Assembly (NCBI GenBank): GCA_027483425.1
Contig: JAIXUR010000384.1
Span: forward strand, 1 to 5,367
Length of the DNA stretch: 5,367 nt
Origin: Cyanobacteriota bacterium
GTDB taxonomy: Bacteria; Cyanobacteriota; Cyanobacteriia; Phormidesmidales; Phormidesmidaceae
Direction of reading: 5' to 3'
This document shows positions 1-5,100 of this stretch, in pieces. Every line of letters starts with the position of its first letter. Position 1 is the stretch's first letter. The notes beneath the pieces are model-generated. The model was not told the origin of the DNA, made no database searches, and was given only the letters and a program-made list of their open reading frames with translations. Both the position numbers and the translations under genes were made by a program.

Positions 1-222
1 AGTCTACTGCTCAGAATTTCAATGGCGGTTTTCCGCTCAGTAAGGTAAGGAATTGCTTCGTTCTAGATCTCCCAGTTCCTGGCAGCCTCATCTTGTAACT
101 CCCGTATTAAGGGGAAAAGGAAGGGCGGGATCTTCGCGATGTACTTTGCCCCAGTGGAATCCGCTATGTATCAGAACTAGATCTCAACATAAAAAACCTT
201 CAAAACTGGAGTGTAACCGAGC
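1..222. other. Upstream region of amt, no convincing gene
   Basis: No reading frame here has both a plausible start and a ribosome binding site. The third forward frame is open from the window edge to a TAA at 96-98 (31 codons) and could be the tail of an upstream gene, but nothing in it is recognisable. A 9-bp direct repeat, CTAGATCTC, occurs at 63-71 and 177-185. AT-rich sequence around 165-196 (TATGTAT, then CATAAAAAA) is the likeliest place for a -10 element, but no clear -35 is seen. I looked for the nitrogen regulator NtcA consensus GTA-N8-TAC, expected for many cyanobacterial amt genes, and did not find it. Confidence 0.5.
208..211 (+). promoter_or_regulatory. Ribosome binding site supporting the TTG start of amt
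   Basis: GGAG lies 11 bases before the TTG at 223. An in-frame TAA at 214-216 rules out any earlier start, and the next in-frame ATG is at residue 47, inside the first core membrane helix. The start must therefore be TTG at 223 or the adjacent TTG at 226. Confidence 0.6.
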
Positions 223-1647
223 TTGTTGATACGTTCATTGGCGATTGTGGCTGTTGTGCTAACAGCCTTTCTAGGGCTATTCCCCGAGGTGGCCTTGGCC
301 CAAACTCCCGACCCGCTGGAGGCGGCGGCGGCGGCCCAGGTCTCTGCTGACACCGCGTTTATGCTGTTGTGCTCGGCTCTGGTGCTGTTAATGACTCCAG
401 GGCTGGCGTTTTTCTACGGGGGGTTTGTACGCTCCTTCAACTCTCTGAACACCCTGATGATGAGCTTTGTGCTCATGCTGGTGGTGGGTGTCACCTGGAT
501 TTTGTGGGGCTATAGCCTATCGTTTGCCCCAGGAAATTCCTTCATTGGCGGGTTGCAGTGGATGTTCCTGAACGGAGTCGGTCTGGAAACCACCGGCTAC
601 CTGGAGGGATTTCCCCCCGAGGAGGTCGTCTCCTATGCGCCGACCATTCCCCACCAGGCCTTCATGATCTACCAGGCCATGTTCGCGATTATTACGCCTG
701 CTCTCATTTCAGGGGCACTCGTAGAGCGGATCAAGTTCAAGGTCTATTTTTGGTTCATTTTAATCTGGTCGATCGTGGTCTATTGCCCCATGGACCACAT
801 GGTCTGGGCTAAAGGGGGGCTGATTGGCCTGTATGGCGGCTTTGGTGCCCTAGACTTTGCTGGCGGTACCGTTGTCCACATTACCTCTGGCTTCTCGGCT
901 CTCGTCGCGGCTCTAATGTTGGGTAGCCGCAAAAAGTACCCCAATCATTTAACCTCTCCCCATAACGTGCCGTTCATTATGTTGGGAGCCGGTCTACTGT
1001 GGTTTGGTTGGTTTGGCTTTAATGCCGGCAGCGCCCTGGCCTCGGGTGGCCTGGCCACGTCAGCCTTTGTAGCCACTAATTGTGGTGCGGCTGGCGCTGG
1101 TTTAATGTGGCTAATCTTGGAATGGGTGCTGGTTGGTAAGCCCACGGCGGTGGGCTTGGCCACCGGGGCCGTGGCCGGTCTCGTCGGCATTACCCCCGGC
1201 GCTGGCTTTGTCACTCCCGTGGCTGCGCTGCTGATTGGCGCGATTACAGCGGTGTGCTGCTTCTACGCTATTCGGATTAAGAATAAGCTGCAAATTGACG
1301 ATGCCCTAGATACCTTTCCGGTGCACGGGGTTGGCGGAACCGTAGGTGCGCTTCTGACCGGCATTTTTGCCACCAAATCGATCAACCCCTACGGGGCCGA
1401 TGGCTTGCTCTACGGCAACCCCGCCCAGCTTTTGAAGCAAATTGGCGGCGTGGCCATTGCCTATGTGTTGGCGGGCGTGGGAACCTTTATCATCCTAAAG
1501 ATCTTGCAGGCTATTTTCGGTAGTTTGCGGGTCAGTGAAGAGGCTGAAATTCAAGGGGTTGATCCGTCTGAGCATGCTGAGATTGGCTATGGCGAGTGGG
1601 GCATGCCTGAGATGTCTGGCAGCAGTACGGTAAACCCGCTTCACTAG
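223..1647 (+). CDS. amt: Ammonium transporter (Amt/MEP/Rh family) with signal peptide
   Basis: Plasma-membrane ammonium channel/transporter of 474 residues, expected to form trimers with 11 membrane helices per subunit after signal removal. Residues 1-26 form a signal peptide (LIRSLAIVAVVL..., cleavage after ALA at 24-26). Family hallmarks are all present: the helix-1 motif around TPGLAFFYGG (58-67), the pore-gate phenylalanine F154, W195 in DHMVW, the Amt signature DFAGGTVVHITSGFSALVAA (211-230) with the structural aspartate D211 and first pore histidine H219, GWFGFNAGS (262-270) with the second gate phenylalanine F266, and FPVHGVGGTVG (365-375) with the second twin histidine H368. The cytoplasmic tail from about 434 (LRVSEEAEIQGVDPSEHAE) is the part that in AmtB carries regulation by the PII protein GlnK; such control is inferred here. 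Start is TTG (stop codon just upstream). It appears monocistronic, with a strong terminator 130 bases after the stop. No NtcA box was seen upstream. Confidence 0.97.
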   Translation: MLIRSLAIVAVVLTAFLGLFPEVALAQTPDPLEAAAAAQVSADTAFMLLCSALVLLMTPGLAFFYGGFVRSFNSLNTLMMSFVLMLVVGVTWILWGYSLSFAPGNSFIGGLQWMFLNGVGLETTGYLEGFPPEEVVSYAPTIPHQAFMIYQAMFAIITPALISGALVERIKFKVYFWFILIWSIVVYCPMDHMVWAKGGLIGLYGGFGALDFAGGTVVHITSGFSALVAALMLGSRKKYPNHLTSPHNVPFIMLGAGLLWFGWFGFNAGSALASGGLATSAFVATNCGAAGAGLMWLILEWVLVGKPTAVGLATGAVAGLVGITPGAGFVTPVAALLIGAITAVCCFYAIRIKNKLQIDDALDTFPVHGVGGTVGALLTGIFATKSINPYGADGLLYGNPAQLLKQIGGVAIAYVLAGVGTFIILKILQAIFGSLRVSEEAEIQGVDPSEHAEIGYGEWGMPEMSGSSTVNPLH

Positions 1648-1776
1648 GTGAGCCATGTCTTGTCACCGTTGAGAGGCTTTCAGGACTAGAGGCGTGCAGG
1701 ACTGATTGTCAGGCTAGGCTAGACACCCAGCCCAGCAACTCCGGCCTAACTGGCCTGTAGCATCCTGAACGCAATT

Positions 1777-1813
1777 AAAGCCAGTGGGCCTGATTTGGCC
1801 CACTGGCTTTTTT
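1777..1813 (+). terminator. Intrinsic terminator of amt
   Basis: A perfect 14-bp stem, AAAGCCAGTGGGCC (1777-1790) and GGCCCACTGGCTTT (1797-1810), closes a six-base loop TGATTT and runs into six T residues (1808-1813). This is a textbook Rho-independent terminator for plus-strand transcription, placed 130 bases after the amt stop. On the minus strand only three T residues follow the stem, so termination would be mainly one-way. Confidence 0.92.
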
Positions 1814-1876
1814 AAGTCCTAGCCCAGGGGCAGCGCAATCCCAGAGGGTGTTTAAAAAGCCGGAGAGAGCCTGACT

Positions 1877-1987
1877 ATGATGACCTTTTCACCCATCCTC
1901 TCCTGGGATTTCTCGGCTCCCCTCCTATCCGTAACGGTCGGAACGCTGGTCGAAGGGATGGCTGGAACAGGCCGGGCGGAGGCCTGA
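1877..1987 (+). CDS. Possible 36-residue small ORF (doubtful)
   Basis: ATG ATG at 1877 opens a 36-codon frame ending in TGA at 1985-1987, with a purine-rich GGAGAGAG at 1862-1869 seven bases before the ATG. The peptide begins MMTFSPILSWDF and ends GTGRAEA; it has no motif I recognise and no clear membrane segment. It overlaps the hairpin at 1968-1986. The ribosome-binding-like sequence is the only support, and an ORF this short is expected by chance in a 500-base spacer. Confidence 0.12.
   Translation: MMTFSPILSWDFSAPLLSVTVGTLVEGMAGTGRAEA
1968..1986. repeat. Small hairpin CAGGCC/GGCCTG
   Basis: A 6-bp GC-rich stem, CAGGCC (1968-1973) and GGCCTG (1981-1986), with the loop GGGCGGA. An outer CGGTC (1935-1939) can also pair with GACCG (1986-1990). 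There is no T tract, so it is not an intrinsic terminator. Together with the next hairpin it may be part of a structured leader RNA. Confidence 0.45.
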
Positions 1988-1995
1988 CCGATTAA

Positions 1996-2018
1996 GGATG
2001 GGTTCGGTATCCCCATCC
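1996..2018. repeat. Small hairpin GGATGGG/CCCATCC with an alternative partner
   Basis: GGATGGG (1996-2002) pairs with CCCATCC (2012-2018) across a nine-base loop. The same left arm, as GGATGGGT (1996-2003), could instead pair with ACCCATCC at 1891-1898, giving two mutually exclusive folds. Whether either forms in RNA is not shown. Confidence 0.4.
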
Positions 2019-2077
2019 CCCTGAGTTTCGAGTCTTATGGAAGAATTTTCTGTATGAGAGTTATATCCAAATCACCG

Positions 2078-2114
2078 TTGGGGATCAGGGTTTCACTAAA
2101 ACCCTGATCCCCAA
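2078..2114. repeat. Perfect 16-bp inverted repeat upstream of the htrA-type gene
   Basis: TTGGGGATCAGGGTTT (2078-2093) is followed, after the five-base loop CACTA (2094-2098), by its exact reverse complement (2099-2114). The stem has no mismatch. No T run follows on either strand, so it is not a standard terminator. It ends 61 bases before the protease start. It could be an RNA hairpin in the leader, an operator, or a copy of a dispersed palindromic element. Confidence 0.85.
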
Positions 2115-2141
2115 ATCTGGATTTTCCTGTCCTCTGACTGT

Positions 2142-2165
2142 TGCGTGTAAAAGTGCGTGTAAAAG
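2142..2165. repeat. 12-bp perfect tandem duplication in the htrA-type leader
   Basis: TGCGTGTAAAAG occurs twice head to tail (2142-2153 and 2154-2165), ending ten bases before the protease start codon. The second copy supplies the AAAAGG that is the only ribosome-binding-like sequence for the TTG start at 2176, so the duplication may affect translation or leader length. Confidence 0.85.
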
Positions 2166-2175
2166 GCCTGCTCCC

Positions 2176-3330
2176 TTGAAACAAGGACTCTGGATCCCCC
2201 TGAAACGTTGGTTGGTGGCGATGTTTACCGCTGTGATGGTGTTTGCCACGGCGATCGCATCCCCCGCCTACGCCCAATCTCCCGTGGCCGAAGCGATCGG
2301 CAACGAAAGCTTTGTCGCTGCCGCCGTGCGCCAGGTCGGCCCAGCCGTGGTGCGCATTGACACCGAGAAAACGATCACGCGCCAATCGCGGGATCCGTTC
2401 TACGACGACCCGTTGTTGCGCGATTTCTTTGGTGGTTTGCCGCGCCAGCCCCAGGAAGAAATGCTGCGGGGCCAGGGGTCGGGGTTCATTATCGACAACA
2501 CTGGCAACATTCTCACCAACGCCCACGTGGTCAACGGGGCCGACCGGGTGGTGATTACCCTCAAAGATGGTCGCAGCTTTGACGCCATTGTAGAAGGGGT
2601 CGATGAGGTCACCGACCTAGCCGTGGTTAAAATTGACGATGGCGAAGATGACGTGCTGCCCGTGGCCGCCCTGGGTGACTCTGACCAGGTAGAAGTGGGC
2701 GACTGGGCGATCGCCGTGGGCAACCCCCTCGGCCTCGACAACACCGTCACCCTGGGCATTATCAGCACCCTCAAGCGCACCAGCAGTTCCGTGGGCATTC
2801 CGGGCAAGCGACTGGAGTTCATTCAGACCGATGCCGCCATTAACCCCGGCAACTCCGGCGGGCCGTTGGTGAACCAGCGGGGCGAAGTGATCGGCATCAA
2901 CACGGCCATTCGGGCCGACGCCATGGGCATTGGCTTTGCCATTCCCATCAACAAGGCCAAAGACATTAAAGACAGGCTGGCCCGGGGCGAAACCGTCGCC
3001 CACCCCTACATTGGGGTGCAAATCGCCAACCTCACCCCTGAGCAGGCCAAGCGCAACAACGCAGACATCAACTCTGGCCTCTACCTACCCGAGGTGGATG
3101 GCGTGCTCGTCGTCCGGGTGCTGGAGGGCACCCCCGCCGCCGAAGCGGGGCTCCGCCGAGGCGATGTGATTTTGCAGGTAGAGGGCGTCCCCGTTCGCAG
3201 TGCCGATGCCTTGCAAATTCAGGTTGAAAACACCAAAATTGGGGATGCTCTCCAGCTCAAGATTCAGCGGGGCGATCGCCCCATGACTGTGCAGGTCAAA
3301 ACCGCCGAGCTCCGCGAGCAAGCCGACTAG
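2176..3330 (+). CDS. HhoA/HhoB/HtrA-family serine endopeptidase (Deg protease)
   Basis: Exported ATP-independent protease of 384 residues that degrades or refolds damaged proteins in the periplasm or other extracytoplasmic space. Residues 1-33 are a signal peptide: basic K10-R11, a hydrophobic core to about 28, then AYA just before Q34. The trypsin-like domain (about 45-265) has the full triad: H117 in TNAHVV, D147 in TDLAVV, and S227 in NPGNSGGP. An acidic/aromatic loop at 66-98 (DPFYDDPLLRDFFGG) precedes the barrel core, as in cyanobacterial Deg proteases. One PDZ domain follows (about 277-377), including GVLVVRVLEGTPAAEAGL (309-326) and GDVILQVEG. A single PDZ and this length fit the HhoA/HhoB/HtrA group; I cannot assign which paralogue. 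The start is TTG at 2176, with AAAAGG nine bases upstream; it is preferred over ATG at 2221 because the latter would remove K10 and R11 from the signal peptide. Two copies of HIP1 lie within the gene besides one in the signal-peptide region. Confidence 0.95.
   Translation: MKQGLWIPLKRWLVAMFTAVMVFATAIASPAYAQSPVAEAIGNESFVAAAVRQVGPAVVRIDTEKTITRQSRDPFYDDPLLRDFFGGLPRQPQEEMLRGQGSGFIIDNTGNILTNAHVVNGADRVVITLKDGRSFDAIVEGVDEVTDLAVVKIDDGEDDVLPVAALGDSDQVEVGDWAIAVGNPLGLDNTVTLGIISTLKRTSSSVGIPGKRLEFIQTDAAINPGNSGGPLVNQRGEVIGINTAIRADAMGIGFAIPINKAKDIKDRLARGETVAHPYIGVQIANLTPEQAKRNNADINSGLYLPEVDGVLVVRVLEGTPAAEAGLRRGDVILQVEGVPVRSADALQIQVENTKIGDALQLKIQRGDRPMTVQVKTAELREQAD
2251..2258. repeat. HIP1 octamer GCGATCGC (four copies in the window)
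   Basis: GCGATCGC occurs at 2251-2258, 2707-2714, 3272-3279 (all in the protease gene) and 4371-4378 (in the hydrolase gene). An 8-mer is expected far less than once in this length, so four copies are a marked excess. This octamer is the Highly Iterated Palindrome of many cyanobacterial genomes and is the main taxonomic clue. None is found in amt or in the spacers. Confidence 0.9.
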
Positions 3331-3336
3331 GAGAGT

Positions 3337-3359
3337 CCTGGGAAAGGAGATATCCCAGG
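3337..3359. repeat. Hairpin CCTGGGA/TCCCAGG just after the protease stop
   Basis: A 7-bp stem, CCTGGGA (3337-3343) and TCCCAGG (3353-3359), begins six bases after the stop codon, with a nine-base loop. No T run follows. Combined with the next palindrome it may act as a weak or Rho-assisted transcript end, or protect the 3' end. Confidence 0.45.
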
Positions 3360-3362
3360 TAG

Positions 3363-3381
3363 GGGCGCAGGGCCTGCGCCC
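3363..3381. repeat. GC-rich palindrome GGGCGCAGG/CCTGCGCCC
   Basis: GGGCGCAGG (3363-3371) and CCTGCGCCC (3373-3381) are exact reverse complements around one central G; as RNA this gives a 7-bp stem with the five-base loop GGGCC. It is preceded by TAG and followed by only two T residues. Short palindromes of the form TAGGGGCGC...GCGCCC are commonly scattered between genes in cyanobacteria, so this is more likely a dispersed palindromic repeat than a gene-specific terminator; copy number cannot be judged from this window. Confidence 0.55.
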
Positions 3382-3478
3382 TTGGGAGGAAGCAAAATTC
3401 TTCAGTATTTTTGTGGCCAGAACTGTCCCTAAGCCTCTCCCCTTCTCAAATTCAAAGTTTTCGCCCCATTCGCTCAAA

Positions 3479-3502
3479 CCCCATTCACCCCCCCATTCAC
3501 CC
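3479..3502. repeat. 12-bp perfect tandem duplication before the DUF4870 gene
   Basis: CCCCATTCACCC occurs twice head to tail (3479-3490, 3491-3502); a third, imperfect unit CCCCATTCGCTC lies at 3464-3475, separated by AAA. It ends four bases before the Shine-Dalgarno sequence of the next gene. The complementary strand has several runs of three or more G. Confidence 0.85.
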
Positions 3503-3506
3503 TAAG

Positions 3507-3512
3507 AAGGAG
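3507..3512 (+). promoter_or_regulatory. Strong Shine-Dalgarno fixing the start of the DUF4870 gene
   Basis: AAGGAG lies six bases before ATG at 3519. The frame is open further upstream to an ATG at 3411, but that extension would translate the C-rich tandem repeat into a Pro/Ser/Ile-rich segment and has no comparable ribosome binding site, so 3519 is taken as the start. Confidence 0.88.
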
Positions 3513-3518
3513 ATTCCG

Positions 3519-3863
3519 ATGCAATCCACCGAACAAAGCGGCAACCGCAAAATTCTCTCCGCCGTTAGCCACGGCGCTATTTTCTTCAGCACCTTTGTGT
3601 TGTCCATTGGTGTTCCTATCATTATTTACATTCTTTCCACCGATACGGTGGTGAAAGAAAGCGCCAAGGAATCGATCAACTTTCACTTCAACGTGTGGTT
3701 GTACAGCATCATCTTTGGCCTGTTGACCTTTGTGCTGATCGGCTGGCCCCTGCTGGGCCTGCTGTGGCTGGCACAACTGATATTGCCAATCATGGCCATC
3801 ATCCACAGCTTTAAAAAGCCTGACAGCGTGTTTCGCTATCCGTTTATTTTCCGTTTGTTCTAG
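3519..3863 (+). CDS. DUF4870 domain-containing small membrane protein
   Basis: A 114-residue integral membrane protein of unknown function. The hydrophilic N-terminus (MQSTEQSGNRK) leads into a first membrane segment at about 17-40 (SHGAIFFSTFVLSIGVPIII), then a polar stretch VVKESAKESINFHFN (44-58), and two closely spaced hydrophobic segments at about 59-76 and 78-98. The order SHGA, then a charged linker KESAKESINFHF, then a C-terminal FRYPFIFRLF agrees with the DUF4870 family, in which SHL, A-x-E-A-L-N-F-Q and YRYPxxxRxI motifs recur. The length is normal and nothing looks truncated. It has its own strong ribosome binding site and sits 188 bases after the protease gene on the same strand; co-transcription is possible, but two palindromes lie between them. 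No function is inferred from the neighbours. Confidence 0.9.
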   Translation: MQSTEQSGNRKILSAVSHGAIFFSTFVLSIGVPIIIYILSTDTVVKESAKESINFHFNVWLYSIIFGLLTFVLIGWPLLGLLWLAQLILPIMAIIHSFKKPDSVFRYPFIFRLF

Positions 3864-3871
3864 GGTCTCTC

Positions 3872-3919
3872 TCGACTGGCCAGTCGATTCGAGGCAGGGC
3901 AGACACAGGGCTCTGCCTC
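3872..3919. terminator. Hairpins between two convergent genes, possible transcript end
   Basis: The 71-base gap between the DUF4870 and hydrolase stop codons holds a perfect 16-bp palindrome TCGACTGGCCAGTCGA (3872-3887) and a second inverted repeat GAGGCAG/CTGCCTC (3891-3897 with 3913-3919). The location suits shared transcription termination for both genes. There is no T run on either strand, so these are not standard intrinsic terminators and the role is inferred. Confidence 0.4.
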
Positions 3920-3929
3920 TACGCATCCA

Positions 3930-3959
3930 CCCACCTACCCACCCACTCCCCACCCCCCC
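3930..3959 (-). other. G-run tract (G-quadruplex motif) spanning the hydrolase stop codon
   Basis: Read on the minus strand, which is the coding strand of the hydrolase gene, the tract runs G7-T-G4-AGT-G3-T-G3-TAGGT-G3. Four or more runs of at least three G with loops of one to five bases meet the usual definition of a G-quadruplex motif. It encodes the last residues GGWGVGG, and the TAG stop (3937-3935) lies inside the tract. Confidence 0.7.
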
Positions 3960-4990
3960 TGCCCATCGATCCAGTCCAGCGATCGATTCCACGCCCACCA
4001 GGGGTCCCTATCCCCGGCCAGGCGTTGACCGGCGCTGCCGCTGTAGTAGCCCACGTGGCCACCGTAGTCGGTGAGCACCAGATCTAGCTTGGGGTTAGCG
4101 GCATCGATGCTCTGCAAGTCGGGGATAATCTCGGGGCTAAACAGGGGGTCATCGGCGGCATAGAGCACCAGGGTAGGAATCTCCAGTTCAGCCATGAACG
4201 GCAGGGGGCTGCTGGCGGCATAGTAGTCTTCTACCGAGTCAAACCCTAGTTGGGATATCACCAATTCATGATCGAAGCCCCAGATGCTGTTGGCCCGCTC
4301 AATGGCCGCCGGGTCGATGTGGTTGGGGTGGGCCAGGTGGAGGCGCTGGGCCAGGTACTTGAGTTCCCGTGCGATCGCCTGTTCGAGCTGTCTCCGCCAA
4401 GGATCATCGGTCAAATAGGTGAGCGATCGGTTGGAGTCGAGACTGGGGCACACCACGGCCACACCACCAATATCCCCGGCCACCAGACCACTGCCCCCCG
4501 GCAGGTTCCTAGCTGCCTTGGCCCCCCACAGGGCCAACTGCCCGCTGAGAGAATACCCCATCAACCAGAAGGGGGGCGGGCAGCCCAGGGTCTTGGCGGT
4601 GGCCGCTAGGGCAATGTAGTCGTCGCCTTCGTAAATACCGTCAGAGGTCAGGGTAGGAGAAAGGTCAGCGGTTTTGCCATGGGCGCGCCAGTCAAAGATC
4701 ACCATGGCGTAGCCTCGTTGGTAGGCCTTGCGGCCCAGGATCTCAAGCTGCCACTGGTCATCGAGGCTGCCGGTAATGCCGTAGGTGGCAATAATGGTGC
4801 CCTTAGGTCGCTGGGGAACCGCCCAGCGGCCAAAAATCGGGACATCTCCGTGACCCTTGAAAATATGGTCTTGGTAGGCTATGGGCGGCAGATCAATGCT
4901 CTGGGGCCAGGTTTGACTCGCCACCAAAGCCGTGTAGAGGGTCATCGCTAGGCCATTCTGCAAAAACCAGGGGGGCGCAAAGGGGGGCAT
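3935..4990 (-). CDS. Alpha/beta-fold hydrolase, YheT type (COG0429)
   Basis: Predicted soluble serine hydrolase of 351 residues; substrate unknown. The N-terminus PPWFLQNGLAMTLYTAL (6-22) corresponds to the YheT-family opening PPWWLRNGHLQTLYPAL, which supports the ATG at 4990 over the internal ATG (residue 16) although no good ribosome binding site precedes either. The core has YGITGS (70-75, oxyanion region), FDWRAHG (99-105), the nucleophile elbow GYSLSG (145-150) with S147, an acid at D281 (or D280) in YAADDPLFSP, and H312 in YGGHVGYY. The segment GFDSVEDYYAASSPLPF (249-265) before the acid strand is also typical of YheT proteins. Two oddities: the elbow reads G-Y-S-L-S rather than G-x-S-x-G, and the family HLQ triplet is LAM. 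The C-terminus ends in a low-complexity GGWGVGG. The gene is convergent with the DUF4870 gene and divergent from the oxidoreductase gene. One HIP1 copy lies inside it. Confidence 0.9.
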   Translation of the reverse strand: MPPFAPPWFLQNGLAMTLYTALVASQTWPQSIDLPPIAYQDHIFKGHGDVPIFGRWAVPQRPKGTIIATYGITGSLDDQWQLEILGRKAYQRGYAMVIFDWRAHGKTADLSPTLTSDGIYEGDDYIALAATAKTLGCPPPFWLMGYSLSGQLALWGAKAARNLPGGSGLVAGDIGGVAVVCPSLDSNRSLTYLTDDPWRRQLEQAIARELKYLAQRLHLAHPNHIDPAAIERANSIWGFDHELVISQLGFDSVEDYYAASSPLPFMAELEIPTLVLYAADDPLFSPEIIPDLQSIDAANPKLDLVLTDYGGHVGYYSGSAGQRLAGDRDPWWAWNRSLDWIDGQGGWGVGG

Positions 4991-5100
4991 AGGGGAGGGT
5001 TAATACTGCCTACAGCATTCCAGAAAAATCCTTGTATCACCATCCCCCCACCGGAGAAAATCCTAGGATGACGGCAACTAGAGCGTGAAGGATACGGTGG
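4991..5100. promoter_or_regulatory. Divergent promoter region between the hydrolase and oxidoreductase genes
   Basis: This 110-base spacer must drive both divergent genes. A perfect 10-bp palindrome, ATCCTAGGAT, lies at 5060-5069; its TAGGAT half (5064-5069) is also a reasonable -10 element for the rightward gene, though no -35 match is seen 17 bases upstream. Leftward, TATTAA (complement of 5000-5005) resembles a -10 but sits very close to the start codon. No regulator can be named. Confidence 0.45.
5088..5092 (+). promoter_or_regulatory. Shine-Dalgarno for the oxidoreductase gene
   Basis: AAGGA lies eight bases before the ATG at 5101, good spacing. An in-frame TGA at 5086-5088 bars any earlier start. 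The alternatives GTG at 5167 and ATG at 5179, immediately before or inside the nucleotide-binding motif, have no comparable site. Confidence 0.65.

Larger units (their letters stand above)
1648..2175. other. Gene-free, hairpin-rich region between amt and the htrA-type gene
   Basis: No convincing gene in 528 bases. It holds the amt terminator (1777-1813), then a series of inverted repeats: CAGGCC/GGCCTG at 1968-1986, GGATGGG/CCCATCC at 1996-2018, and the 16-bp perfect palindrome at 2078-2114, followed by a 12-bp tandem duplication at 2142-2165. The promoter of the downstream protease gene must lie here; TTATAT at 2061-2066 or TATGAG at 2053-2058 could be a -10 element, but no good -35 is visible. 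The reading frame of the protease is open back to 1996, yet it contains no ATG, GTG or TTG before 2176, so an upstream extension of the protein is unlikely. The stretch matches no RNA family I can name. Confidence 0.5.

Noticed and set aside
1..222. An NtcA binding site (GTA-N8-TAC) in front of amt
   Set aside because: Every GTA in this stretch was tested; none has TAC at the right distance, and relaxed GT-N10-AC forms were not found either. The site could lie upstream of the window.
1841..1861. An insertion-sequence end (GAGGGTGTTTAAAAAG) after the amt terminator
   Set aside because: The look is reminiscent of some transposon ends, but no matching inverted partner, target duplication or transposase fragment is present in the window.
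2078..2114. The 16-bp inverted repeat as an intrinsic terminator
   Set aside because: No T run follows the stem on either strand, and it lies upstream of a gene rather than after one; amt already has its own terminator at 1777-1813.
2035..2526. A 163-codon minus-strand frame over the protease start
   Set aside because: It lies opposite the signal peptide and the start of the protease domain, whose motifs are clear; its protein is low-quality His/Gly/Arg-rich sequence. The same holds for the other antisense frames over amt and the protease gene.
3464..3502. A CRISPR-like array from the CCCCATTC repeats
   Set aside because: The units are 12 bases, directly adjacent and without spacers; this is a short tandem repeat.
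3411..3518. An N-terminal extension of the DUF4870 protein from ATG 3411
   Set aside because: It would translate the C-rich tandem repeats and has no ribosome binding site, whereas ATG 3519 has AAGGAG at ideal spacing and gives the normal family length.
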